Of a DNA stretch of 50,739 nucleotides, positions 1-10,155 are shown in pieces. The stretch's first letter is position 1. The number at the start of each line of letters is the position of its first letter. This DNA is from Purshia tridentata (lineage: Eukaryota; Streptophyta; Magnoliopsida; Rosales; Rosaceae). A program made the position numbers and the translations under genes. The notes under the pieces are model-generated. The model saw only the letters and a list, made by a program, of their open reading frames with translations. It searched no databases and had not been told where the DNA came from. The stretch covers positions 1 through 50,739 of the forward strand of contig QANT01007205.1 in NCBI GenBank assembly GCA_003254885.1. The letters run 5' to 3'.

Positions 1-61
1 TTATATTTATAATGGGCAAACATGAATTTAAGAGATCTAGTTTCATACCAGCTGTGAAAGG

Positions 62-71
62 TGATTAGACC
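62..71. repeat. Target site duplication, left (MULE)
   Basis: TGATTAGACC, identical to 1302-1311, immediately outside the left inverted terminus. Confidence 0.75.
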
Positions 72-1301
72 CAAGGTGTTAAATTTCGAAATTTTTGGTG
101 AAATTTTGCCGAAAATTTTGTTTTTAGGAGGGGACGAAATTTTGAAAGCTTCCCTAAAAAATTTCGGATAAATTTCGGTTATTTCGCTGAAATTTCGAAA
201 ATTTCGTCAAAATATCTGACATTTCCCAAAATTTTGAAAATAAATTCAAACCCTAAAATCAAAATCACAATAACACAAAATTGGCACATAAGACCCTAGG
301 GGAATGAAAGCCTATGGTGAGGGAAGGAAAACCCACAAAAAAAAATGGTGATCGGAGCTCAGAGGTGGCCGGAATCAACGAAAGAATCCGACGGTGTCAC
401 AATTTAATTTTGCATTTTCGGACGCCTGCGGTGGCTAGTCGGAGTGGAGGAAGGACGCGAGAAGATGGCCGGCGCTTGCGGGTCCCATTGGTGGCCTTAG
501 GTTGATCGAAAAAGGTTGGGCTGATGGCCTGAATTTTTGGTGATGTGACTGTGCGAAGGAGGAAGAGAAAAAGAAAAAGAAAGAAGACGACCAAGTCACG
601 GGCTGTAGGGAGAGAAGGGAAAGAAAGAAAAGGAAGGAAAGAAAAAAAAGAAAGAAAAAGAAAAAAGAAAGGAAAAGAAAAAAGGAAGGAAAAGAAAAAA
701 AAATGAAGGAAAAGAAAAAAGGAAGGAAAAAAAGAAGGAAAGAAAAAAAGAAGGAAAAAAAGATGGAAAGAAAAAATAAGAAAGGAAAAAAAAAATTTAG
801 GATTGATCGAGGTTTGAGGCATTTAGGCAATTGGAAAAAAAAAAAGTTTGGAATTTCATATAAGGTTTTATTTAGTCTTTTAATTTTGGGGTTTCATTTG
901 GTTTTTTGCTTTGGGGTTTCGTTTTGTTTTTTTAATTTCTAAACATATATTTCTATACAAAAATATTTAAAGATACCCTAAAAGGCCTAAATCTCTAATA
1001 TCTTATACCTTATCCTAAAAAATAAAAAATATAAATAATATACAAATTCATTTATTAATTATACTAATTCTATTTAACTATATATTTGTCTCCAGCGCAC
1101 ATTATAATCACCTAAATACATGAAACCTATTATAAAATTTGGTTTCTTCAATATTTTTTTTATCAATATAGTAGATTATATGTTAAATAAACATATAGTT
1201 AAGTTTCATTCAAAATTTCCGTATTTTAATAGCAATTTCCGTCATTTCTCTCAAAACCCTAGCGAAATCGAAATTTTCCACATAACCGAAATTTAACTCC
1301 T
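72..1301. mobile_element. Non-autonomous Mutator-like element (MULE)
   Basis: The two ends are inverted copies of each other: the left end reads AAGGTGTTAAATTTCG and the reverse complement of the right end reads AAGGAGTTAAATTTCG. Both are followed by degenerate AAATTTCG-rich DNA. An identical 10-bp sequence, TGATTAGACC, flanks the element on both sides. Target duplications of 9-10 bp are the hallmark of the Mutator superfamily. No transposase is encoded. The interior has a moderately GC-rich stretch (about 340-520), a 250-bp purine tract and AT-rich DNA. Small open frames here are low-complexity shadows. The superfamily call is inferred from the terminal repeats and duplication length. Confidence 0.75.
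549..800. repeat. Polypurine (GA)-rich low-complexity tract
   Basis: About 250 bases are almost purely A and G on the plus strand, as irregular AAGGA/AAAGA units. Long Phe/Leu/Ser-rich frames on the minus strand and Lys-rich frames on the plus strand are artefacts of this composition. The tract lies inside the MULE. Confidence 0.9.
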
Positions 1302-1311
1302 TGATTAGACC
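1302..1311. repeat. Target site duplication, right (MULE)
   Basis: TGATTAGACC, identical to 62-71, immediately outside the right inverted terminus. Confidence 0.75.
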
Positions 1312-1358
1312 TTGTTTATTTTCTTCCAATTATTTTATTAATTGGCGAATTTTAACTT

Positions 1359-1363
1359 ATTAA
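1359..1363. repeat. Target site duplication, left (Copia 1)
   Basis: ATTAA, matching 11370-11374. Confidence 0.85.
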
Positions 1364-1577
1364 TGATAAGCTCGTATAATTGTTTTGAAATATTGCTATG
1401 TAATTTCATTGATGTGAGTTAAGTTTATATACAAGGTATAACACATCTAACCAATAACTAGAAACAAGGAGAAAGACTTGGTCAGTGAATCACCAAGAGA
1501 TCAAACTGTTACATTCAGATTACAATTCAAATTCAAACTGAACAACGTATTCAAAAATATTCGAACATCATCCAATA
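1364..1577 (-). repeat. Copia 1 3' LTR
   Basis: Direct repeat of 11156-11369 with about a dozen mismatches by eye. On the plus strand it runs from TGATAAG to CAATA, so on the element's own strand it starts TATTG rather than the canonical TGTTG and ends in CA. Confidence 0.93.
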
Positions 1578-1591
1578 TGCCCCCTCAAGAT
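1578..1591 (-). other. Polypurine tract of Copia 1
   Basis: Read on the minus strand this is TCTTGAGGGGGCA, directly before the 3' LTR. This is the usual primer site for plus-strand DNA synthesis in Copia elements. Confidence 0.8.
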
Positions 1592-1620
1592 AGGCCACGA
1601 GAAGAGAGGCCAATCTTGAA

Positions 1621-1830
1621 TTAAAGCATCCGAAAACGAGGTGCCGACAATGGCTTTGTGAGAGCATCGGCAAGCTGATCACTAGAGGAAACGTGAGCAA
1701 CTCGGAGAGCACCAGAATGCACCTTTTCACGAATAAAATGAAAGTCTAGTGCAAGATGCTTCATGCGAGAGTGAAAAATCGGATTGGAGCATAATTGAGT
1801 GGCACCAATATTGTCACAATAAATCACTGG
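1621..1830 (-). pseudogene. Copia 1 RNase H, C-terminal part
   Basis: Contains [15 protein letters not shown] (the metal-binding Asp is in YCDN), [18 protein letters not shown] and [14 protein letters not shown], the standard C-terminus of Copia polyproteins. It ends at a natural-looking stop (1621-1623), about 30 bases before the polypurine tract. It is separated from the first half of the domain by a 5.1-kb nested insertion. Confidence 0.93.
1826..1830. repeat. Target site duplication, left (outer solo LTR)
   Basis: ACTGG, matching 6952-6956. Confidence 0.9.
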
Positions 1831-2509
1831 TGTAACGACCCGTACCTTCCTAAGTAAATGTTAATAGGGCCCAACGTTGACTTTTGGTTCTGGTAAGATT
1901 TTAGCTTTGACTTTGGGTCCGTTAGGAAGGTCTTGAGCTCACGAGTTCATTGACACGCGGCATGGGTGATTTAGAGTTACGGTTAAAAAGTTATGAACGT
2001 GATAAAGGAGCTCACAGTTGACTTTTTAAATTATTTGGAGTTTAGAGTTGACTTTGACATGGTTGCGTAGAGCTCGACTTCACGAATCCGTAGACACATA
2101 GCATGCGTCGTTTGGAGTTACGGTTTCAGAAATATGGAGATTCAAAGTGAGGTGCAAACTTGTAATTTTGAGGAAATGGTATTAAATATTCCAGAAAATT
2201 CTGGAATATTCCATCACCCCCTATTTCTTCCCCCTCTCCACGCGCAGGCAGGAAGGAGAAGCCAGCCAGCCCGACACCCCCACACTCTCTCTCCCGATCT
2301 CTCTCCCCTGCGTGCGCGACTGGACCTTCCAGCTCCAGCCATCTCCGGCGACGACAGACGATGGGACGGCCGAGAAGCACTCCCTAGCCGCCGGGCCAGC
2401 CACCCCGAGCCTCCCCAGCCGCTCCTATAGCCAGCCCAGCCCCTGCGCGCGACTGAGACCAGCTTGGGCTGCCATGGTCGCCGATCTCTTCCTCCAATTT
2501 CCGACCAGT

Positions 2510-2514
2510 TTTTC
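2510..2514. repeat. Target site duplication, left (inner solo LTR)
   Basis: TTTTC, matching 5482-5486. Confidence 0.87.
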
Positions 2515-5481
2515 TGTAACACCCCGTACTTTTCAAAGTAGTTTTGAAATGCTTTTTAAAGATTTTCAGGATTTTATTTGGGAAGTAAAACGGTTTGGGC
2601 GTTTTTCAAATTTTAAAGTTTGACTTTTAAAAAGGGGGCAAAAGTTGACTTTTAGTTCGGGCAAGTTTTTCGCGTTGACTTTGGGTTCGTTGGAAAGGTC
2701 TCGTCCTCACGAGTTCGTAGACACGTAGCATGCGTCAAACGGAGCTACGGTTTGGAAGTTACGGACGTGTGAAGGGAAGGACAAATTGGTAATTTTGAAA
2801 AAGTTGGATTTTAAAAATGGCACAGAACCCCAGAAATTTTCAGATTTCTCTCTCCTCTCTCCCGGCGCATCTCTCTCTCTTCCTCGCGACCCATCACCCA
2901 GCCGTGACTTTCGCCGGCGCGTGGGGGCGCATCCGGCGGCGGCTGGAGTCGATCTTCGGCTCGCCGTGCTTGCGCCGCCTCCCTCTTCCCTCCGGTGGTG
3001 GCGGTTTCACGTGGAACAGCCCAGAACGAGAAATCCGAGAGTGTGCAGTCGGCGTCACCGTCGGCGATCTCTGTGTTTCCGGCGCCGACGAGGCTCAACG
3101 ACCACCCAGATCTCTTCCTCTCGTCGAGCCCAGCTTGTTGGTGGGTTCGATTGCACCGTTGGACCGCTGTGGGCGGCGGATCGAGTGTGGATGTACCGCC
3201 AGCTTCCCGGCCTGATTTCTCCCTTTTCCGGCCACTTTTGGCCGTCGACCCAGGTTCGAAAATCGATCCCCTCGATCTCCTCTACGTGCCCATGTAATTT
3301 GTTTTAGCTAAACGCGAGTTTCGTTTTTGACAGTTGACCGCCGTTGACCGCCCGTTGACCGTCGTAGGACTCGCTGCGTGTGACGGTTTCAGCGACCGTT
3401 CCTTGGTTTTCGGCCTCGGGCCAACCACCCGAGCTTGTGGGTGAGTTCTCGGACCTTTCGAGTGTGTTTTCCGGGGTCGGGCAACCCCCGAGCGGGGTGG
3501 TTCCCGCCGTTTCGGTTATTTGTTGGATTGTTGGTGAACCTGTTGTGAAACTTATTTGGGTTATTGGACTGTCTGGTCTTAACAGGTACGCTCGGCTTGG
3601 GAATTGGTATTCCCGATGCCGTTATGCTGCCGGATTTTAGAATCCGAGCAAAGGAGCCACGAAGGACACGAAGGGTAGTTAAGTCTTTTCGCGTGGTCAC
3701 GGTGAGTGAACCTAGGACCCTTTAATTCTCAGTTTAACTAGTTATTTCCTTGCTTTGTGTGCTTGCGTGACTGTTTGGTTACTGGTTACTAGTTAAGAGG
3801 GGTACGGAAATTAGGAAGGGAATTTCTGAGTATTTAAAGGATTGATTGAGGACTAAGCAAGGATTTAGTGGTTTGTGGAGGACTGGTGAGTCCAGGTGGA
3901 GACTTCTGGTTAGGATTGGGATTCCCGGGGTTTAAGGGTATTGCTTTTTAAGGTTTTAGTATGGATTTTGGTTTTGAAAACTGATTTTGAGAACTCAGTT
4001 GTATTTTTGGATAAAGTTAAAGATTTGATTTTGCTTAACAGTCTTTGGTAACGTTTGGTTCTTTAAGAAAAGAATTAATTCTAAGCTCGAGTTTTGATTA
4101 GTTTTCCTGTTATATCAAAAAGGGTTTGGAACCTGGATTTTGGTATTTGAACTGAAAATGTTCTTTTCGAATTGGTACGGTTTTCAAAGCACCCAGTTGG
4201 TACTCGTTCAGCTTCTCAGGTTATACAGGTCTTTGGGACCCATCACGGCACACACATAGGCTTTGGGCCGTGTGTCGGGATGCTTTGCCCTTTGGGGGCG
4301 GCCCTGCGTGCACGTACGGCAGTTGTTGGCCCTGCATGTGTATGACAGACCCTGGCTCTGCACATGTACGGCAGGATATTGGCCCTGCATGCGTACGGCA
4401 GGTTGTGAGCCCTGCACATGTACGGCAGGTTAGCTGGATGCGGATTGGGTGATAAATTTACTTATCTTGTCAGCTTGTAATTGTTCTTGAGAATTACAGC
4501 TTTCAGTTCTTAATTGATATTTTAAGGACTTAACCAGTTTTATTGAATTATCAGAGTTTTCAACTCTTGTTTTATAAATTGGGACTTTGATTAGTTTTAT
4601 TATTTTCTAAAAGAGTTTTGCAAATGGATTTTAAAAGCGGATTTCTACAAAGAGTTTTCAGTGGATTAATAAAATGTTTTAAAGCTGGGGAATCTAAAAG
4701 GGTAACAGTGAGGTATGGAGAAACTTGGAATTTAAAGGTTTAGGCGAGAATTGATTACCGGGGTTGAGTAATAAAGGTCATTTGAGATTTAAGGGTATGT
4801 AAGAGGTTTCGGAGTATTAGGGGGTTTAATTGAGGATTTAGTGGATTCTAAAGGTTGTTTGAGGATAGTGAAAGAATGAATTGAGGTTTAAGTTGGTTCT
4901 GAATGAATATTAAGGATTCTAATATTATTGGAGAATCTAGTGGGATTCTAAGTCAGGACCGTATGATGCAAATTGAGGTGATTTCCAGTTTAAGGGATCA
5001 TTTGAGGATAGTGGAGGTATTACAGATTGGGATAGTGAACTGGATTGGTTAGAGAAGTGGTGATCTAGTTGAGAATTATGAATTAGGATTTGTGATCTGA
5101 TTATTTTAATTGAGTTTATTTTGGGGTTTTCAGTTAGATTTCACTCACACGGGCTCTAGTGAGCTTACCGGGTTTGTGTTTAAACCCGGTGCACCTGTGG
5201 TTGGGTGCAGGGTTGGTTTTGCAGGTTGAGCAAGCTGAGGAGGCAGTGGAGAGAAGACGAGGCAGCGGGACCAACAGCAGTATTTCAGAAACTTGGTTTT
5301 TACAGCTGTTTTTATTTGTTAAAGATTTACAGCTTGATTTTATAAACGTGCTTTTGAAATTACAGTTGTTTTCAGTAAATTATTTGATATTCATGGCTCA
5401 CAGTTTCAGAAAAAGGGCCCACAGGAAACAGTGGTCAGTTTTCAGCAGTTTAGGCACGTGCCCGAGGGTCGGGGCGTGTCA
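2515..5481 (+). mobile_element. Inner solo LTR nested in the outer solo LTR
   Basis: A 2967-bp segment starting TGTAACACCCCGTACTTTTC and ending GGGGCGTGTCA, with the perfect 5-bp duplication TTTTC on each side (2510-2514, 5482-5486). It is related to the outer LTR: both share the CACGAGTTCGTAGACAC-type block near the start and the 27-30-bp tandem array with its upstream TTTGGGACCCATCACGGCA segment. A CT-rich, GC-rich stretch at 2850-3300 resembles a promoter or 5' leader, but its open frames show no recognisable domain. The rest is G/T-rich non-coding DNA. Confidence 0.87.
4300..4430 (+). repeat. 27-30-bp tandem array, inner LTR copy
   Basis: About five units built on GGCCCTGCATGCGTACGGCA, with alternation between GCATGCGTACGGCAGG and CACATGTACGGCAGG forms. 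The array is homologous to 6065-6252 but has fewer units. Small open frames over it are repeat artefacts. Confidence 0.88.
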
Positions 5482-5486
5482 TTTTC
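5482..5486. repeat. Target site duplication, right (inner solo LTR)
   Basis: TTTTC, matching 2510-2514. Confidence 0.87.
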
Positions 5487-6064
5487 GGCGCCCCTTCTCT
5501 CTATTTTAGGCGACACTCCCGAGTCCAAGGACGATCGCGACGATCACGATCCATTCGGAGACCCAGGCTAGGCTATCTCTGTGAGTGGACTTCATTCCCT
5601 AAAATTTGTTTATAAATTTCTTTATGAATTTTTATGATTTGATTTGTATTTATATTTGAGTTTTAATTGAGTTTATGAATTGAGAAATATTATTCGATTC
5701 TTGAGCATGGTTTGAGAAATTATGCTTGGAAATAGATTTGATATGTTCGGTAACTATTTTTCGTGATAATTTATTCGACTCGCTAGATTTTGGAAATGTT
5801 TTGGTTTCTCAAGTAAACGTACTTGGTTTACTCGCATTTTGAAATATTACGGGTTTGGTTGTCAAAAAAGGGATTTTATGATGATTTCACAATATTAGAA
5901 AGTTTATATGTTTTTATGGGCGAAAAGAGATTTATGGGAAAAGGATTTTCAAACCACTCTTCGCAGTACCCTTCAGGTTATCAAGTTATATAGGTCTTTG
6001 GGACCCATCACGGCACACACATAGGCTTTGGGCCGTGTGCCGGGATGCTTTGCCTTTTGGGGGC

Positions 6065-6252
6065 GGCCCTGCGTGCACGTACGGCAGGATATTGGCCCTG
6101 CATGTGTATGACAGACCCTGGCTCTGCACATGTACGGCAGGATATTGGCCCTGCATGCGTACGGCAGGTCATAGGCCCTGCGCATGTACGGCAGGATTAT
6201 TGGCCCTGCATGCGTACGGCAGGTCGTGGGCCCTGCGCATGTACGGCAGGTT
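6065..6252 (+). repeat. 27-30-bp tandem array, outer LTR copy
   Basis: About seven units with GGCCCTG starts at 6065, 6094, 6147, 6174, 6202 and 6229 and one diverged unit near 6114. Units alternate between two subtypes, ending CATGCGTACGGCAGG and GCATGTACGGCAGG. It is the same array as at 4300-4430 with more units, as expected from unequal exchange or slippage. Confidence 0.9.
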
Positions 6253-6951
6253 CGGTGGGTAACTGTTGGGTGAGAGGTTTCTTTATTGAAACAGTTTACA
6301 AAATAATTCTGGATTGACACAAATTTCAATTTTTAATTAATATTTGAGAGCTTGACCAATTTTATCAATTTATCAGAGTTTTTCCAAAACGGATTTCAGA
6401 TGTGGAATTTTAAAACAGAGTTTTCAGTGGATTTTATGAAAGTGATCGTAAAACTGGGGGATTTCAAGGAAAGTTTGTGAAATTCTAAGAAATTTGAAAG
6501 TAAAAATTTATAAATACTTATTTTGGTTTATGTCCACTCACTGAGTTAACTCATTAGTTTTATCCTTTTTATTGTTTGAAATTTTCCCCCAGGTGGTAGC
6601 GGTGGAACGGTCGAGCCAAAGACGTCGAGGAAATCTAGCGAGCTTAGTGATTTTTTTGTAGGCACTTAGTTATTTTTGTAAACCTTATTTTTCTTAGGGA
6701 AATTTTGTAGCGCGGCTCTGGTAACCTATTAAAAACCTAAGTAATTGGTATTGAAATTGGGTCGGAGACCCCTTTTGGTTGTGGTAGAGGAGCTGTGAAT
6801 GCTTAGAAGTGTATTTGCAGGTCTCGTGGAGAAAAGGGTTAGTCCAATTTCAGGGGAGGTTCTGCCGAATTTTCGGTAGAATTTTCCTTGATATTGGATT
6901 CCCGCAGGATCACTCCGAGTTCCAAGGTGGAATTCGGGGAGGGTCCTGTCA

Positions 6952-6956
6952 ACTGG
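6952..6956. repeat. Target site duplication, right (outer solo LTR)
   Basis: ACTGG, matching 1826-1830; the Copia RNase H frame resumes here. Confidence 0.9.
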
Positions 6957-7268
6957 TTCTGTAGGCAAGGAAATACCAAGGTCACAAAGAAAAGAACACG
7001 CCCATGTGATTTCAGCAGTGGTGTCGGCAACAGACCTATACTCGGCCTCAGCAGAGTTTCGAGCCATTGTGGGCTGCTTCCTGGAACTCCAAGAGATAGG
7101 ATTGCGGCCAAGATAAAGAATGTAAGCACTGGTAGAAGAGAAATCATCTTTGCTGCCCACCTAGTCCGCATCAGAAAATGCATGCAAACTGAGAAGTGAG
7201 TCACGGTAGAGCAAGAGACCTTCATCTAAAGTCCCACACAAATACCGTAAAATACGTTTAACAAGTGC
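6952..7268 (-). pseudogene. Copia 1 RNase H, N-terminal part
   Basis: The minus-strand frame continues from the RT past two stops that replace Trp codons (TGA 7269-7271, TAG 7161-7163). It carries the Copia RNase H block GSKDDFSSTSAYILYLG and the NSAEAEYRSVADTTAEITW segment. At 6952 it is cut by the solo LTR. The rest of the domain resumes at 1830 in the same frame once the LTR and one duplicated ACTGG are subtracted. Confidence 0.9.
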
Positions 7269-8708
7269 TCAGTGAGCATCAGTAGGTTGATGCATATATT
7301 GTGACAGTTGGTTGATTGCAAATGAAATATCCGGCCAAGTTAATGCAAGATATTGAAGGCTGCCAAGAGTAGCACAATACTTTGTGGGATCAGGTAGGGG
7401 AGAACCTGAGTGAAGAGCAAGAAGAGCATTGGATGGCAGAGGCGTGAGTGTGGGTTTTGCATCAGCCATGTGAGTCCGATGAAGAAGATCCAATATACAT
7501 CTTTTCTGTGAGAGAAGAATACCATGTTGATGAGGGACAAGCTCCACGCCTAAAAAATAGGAAAATGAGCCTAGATACTTCAATGCAAATTGGTTAGATA
7601 GACAAGTAACAAATTGATGAATTGCAGCATCATTATTTCCTGTAAGAATAATATCATCCATGTAGACTAAAAGATAAAGAAGTTGAGATTGATTCTTATA
7701 GACAAATAATGAGGTGTTAGCATAAGAGTTGCGAAAACCAATTTGAAGAAGAAATCGACGCAGTTCATGGTACCAAGCTCTTGGTGCTTGTTTGAGGCCA
7801 TAAATGGCCTTCCTGAGTTTGCAGATATGCGTGGGCTTGTTAGAGTCAATAAACCCCTGAGGTTGGACCATATAAACATCCTCTGAGAGGCTACCTTGTA
7901 AGAAGGCATTATTGATGTCCAACTGCCGAATAGACCGTCTGTTACTGATAGCAATACTTAGGGCCAATCTCACAGCAGTGGGCTTGACTACCAGACTAAA
8001 AGTCTCATGATAGTCAATGCTTAAACGTTGATGAACGCCTTTGGCCACAAGACGTACTTTGTACCTGTCAATGGAACCATCAGAATTACGTTTAATCCTA
8101 AAAATCCACTTACATCCGACTATATTGGCAGCAGAATTTGGAGGCACAAGCTCCCATGTACCATTGTGAACCAATGCATCATACTCTTCAAACATGGCCC
8201 AACGCCATTTATGATCTTTGAGGGCTTGGGTTACTGTGGTGGGTTCAATATTAAGGGAGGGATTTAATTGGGTATGGAGGTTGAGTTTTTTGGCTGGTTT
8301 ATGTATGTTATTTTTGGCTCGGGTAGTCATTGGATGGTTACTGGAATTGGGATTAGAGGAAGTAGGAGGTTGACTAGGTAAGAGTAGAGGGACGGGTTGT
8401 TGGTTAGCAATGGGAGGTGGTGAAGGATTTTGGACAGAGGGTAGCACATTGGGTTGCGGAGGAAGGTGGGGAACTGATGTTGTTGTGGATTGAGAGAGGT
8501 TTTGGAAATTTGGTGATATGGGTTGGATGGAATTTTGAGTGGCTGCGGATCTGGCTGATTGGTTGAGGTTTGGATTGTGGGGTAACACAGGTTGGATGAG
8601 ATGTTGGAAACCTTGTGGAGCGTTGGACGCAAGGAGATTGGATGTGATGGAGGGTGTATTGGGTGACAACTCTTCCAGGTGTGCCGCAGATGGAGTAGTG
8701 AAAGGCAC
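7269..8708 (-). pseudogene. Copia 1 reverse transcriptase
   Basis: A 479-residue open stretch. The first ~150 residues are a Pro/Ser/Asn-rich linker. The RVT_2 domain then runs from HKWRWAMFEEYDALVHNGTW to the end. Visible motifs are CKWIFRIKRNSDGSIDRYK, QLDINNAFLQG, YGLKQAPRAWY and the catalytic LLVYMDDIILTG. It ends at TGA (7269-7271), where family members have Trp; coding homology to the RNase H continues in the same frame beyond that stop. Confidence 0.93.
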
Positions 8709-8959
8709 AAGAGATGAAGTAGGTAATGGAACCGTTAAAACATGTGGAATCCAAGTACTGATAGTGGTGGAATTAGGACGGGACTGGGATGTATGAATGG
8801 AGGCATATGGAAAAACATTTCTACAAAATTAACATGTCTAGAAACATACATTTTTGAAGTTGAGTAATCAAAACAATAGTAGGCACTTTGAGTTAAAGAG
8901 TACCCTAAGAAAATACAAGGTGTGGAACGTGGTGCAAGTTTGTAAGGGGCATACGGTCT

Positions 8960-9496
8960 TCACCATAGGTAGCATAAGCAGCCAAATACACGTAACTTAG
9001 AGTAATTAAAGGGCACCTTAAATATGAGTTCATATGGCGTGGCATTTTGAAGAGTTTGTGTGGGCATTCGATTAATTAAATAAATAGCTGTTTCAAATGC
9101 ATGTGTAAGTAAGGCAAGGGCTGTTTCAACAATATAATGATGGTGCCTCTCAAAGAAACCATTGTGTTCTGGTGTGTGAGGTGGAGTGGTGAGGTGGGTG
9201 ATGCCATGTGTTGCCAAAAATTCTTTAAGCACCAAGTATTCTTCACCATTATCTGAGTATATGGTGCGAATTTTATGGCCAAAATAATTTTCCACAATTG
9301 TTTTGAATCGAATAAAAGTGGTTTTAACATCAGATTTATGTTTGAGTGGGTAATACCATATATATTTACTGAAATGATCGATAAATATAACATAGTATTT
9401 AAAACCATCTTTTGAAACTATGGGTGAGGTCCATACATCAAAGAAAACACAGTCAAGTGGATAATTAGACACCAAAGATGAGATAGAGAATGGCAA
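8960..9496 (-). pseudogene. Copia 1 integrase core
   Basis: This is an rve-type DDE integrase core. The first Asp is in FFDVWTSP (residue about 20), the second in YSDNGEEY (about 80) and the Glu in PEHNGFFERHH (about 115). All three catalytic residues are visible. The family's VFGCLCY strand is near the end. An in-frame stop at 8960-8962 separates it from the linker leading to the reverse transcriptase. Confidence 0.9.
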
Positions 9497-9505
9497 TTTG
9501 TGACT

Positions 9506-9760
9506 TTAATTGCATAAACAGGCATTGCAAAACATGTCATTATTTAACGGACCTAACAAATCTAAATTATTCCTAGAAACAATTAATTTTAAAACAGGAA
9601 GTGTAGGATGACCTAATCTATGATGCCAATGGGATGTGGTTATTTTAATAGTAGAAAAGGCAAGAATGGATGGGGATGAAGCAGTTGTTGTAGGCCATTC
9701 ATATACTCCATCTTTAGCATGACCCATTGCTAGAGTTGCCCCCGTGCGAAGGTCCTTCAC
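9506..9760 (-). pseudogene. Copia 1 GAG-pre-integrase zinc-binding region
   Basis: The HHRLGHPTLPVLKLIV segment near residue 46 and the downstream C-x2-C (CNACLCN) give the His-His-Cys-Cys motif of the integrase N-terminal domain. A stop at the end separates it from the integrase core at 9496. It lies in the same polyprotein order between protease and integrase. Confidence 0.85.
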
Positions 9761-10050
9761 AAGAAAAGAATTAGGTAAGAATTCGATGGAAACATTATTT
9801 GTAGCACAAAAGCAGAGATGAGGTTAGTTTTCATACTAGGGACACAAAGAACATTTTTTAGTGAAAAATTGTTGGTAGTATTGGAGAGAGAAAGGAATCT
9901 GATGTGAGTGATAGACAAACCCGTGCCGTCACCGATCATAATGTCGTCTGACCCTGTGTAAGGAGCATGAAGAGAAAGGTTCTGTAAGTCTGTGGTGACA
10001 TGATGAGATGCCCCATTGTCTAGTAGCCATGATGGATTGAGGGATGCCAT
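9757..10050 (-). pseudogene. Copia 1 aspartic protease
   Basis: The fragment begins MASLNPSWLLDNGASHHVTT. The W-x-L-D-[NST]-G-A-[ST]-x-H pattern is the Copia retropepsin active site, here DNGA with its Asp intact, followed by the usual flap and the LCVPSMKTNLIS strand. The frame is lost after that strand by a small deletion; the matching continuation lies in the adjacent frame from about 9780. The enzyme would mature the Gag-Pol polyprotein. Confidence 0.88.
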
Positions 10051-10155
10051 ATTCGCAGTGTAATGACCACGTGGTTGTCAAGGTGTTGGGGAAGAATGAG
10101 GCGCCACAAGACTTGTGTTATTGTTGGTGTTGACGGCCACCAGCGGGAATGGTGG

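Larger units (their letters stand above)
1831..6951 (+). mobile_element. Outer solo LTR inserted in Copia 1 RNase H
   Basis: It starts TGTAACGACCCGTACC, ends GGGTCCTGTCA and is flanked by perfect ACTGG duplications (1826-1830, 6952-6956). It contains no gag/pol and no internal pair of LTRs, so a solo LTR of about 2.15 kb (after removing the inner insertion) is the simplest reading. TGTAAC-CCCCGTAC starts are common in long-LTR plant retrotransposons. Calling it Ty3/Gypsy is an inference from LTR length and terminus alone. It holds a GC-rich stretch at 2225-2500 and a 27-30-bp tandem array at 6065-6252. Its left part has two diverged copies of a block that occurs once in the inner LTR. Orientation follows the TG...CA reading and is arbitrary. 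Confidence 0.85.

Noticed and set aside
397..942. Phe/Leu-rich minus-strand and Lys-rich plus-strand open frames of up to 141 codons
   Set aside because: They are translations of the polypurine tract and have no real protein character.
2126..3700. Several overlapping 60-170-codon frames in the solo LTRs
   Set aside because: They arise from GC-rich DNA with few stops in all frames. No domain, no consistent frame between the two related LTRs.
6065..6252. CRISPR-like repeat spacing
   Set aside because: The units are contiguous without unique spacers and the context is a plant LTR.
4208..6329. Cys/Arg-rich repeat proteins over the tandem arrays
   Set aside because: Open frames occur on both strands because the unit length is often a multiple of three. 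Unit length varies (27-30 bp), so the frame is not maintained.
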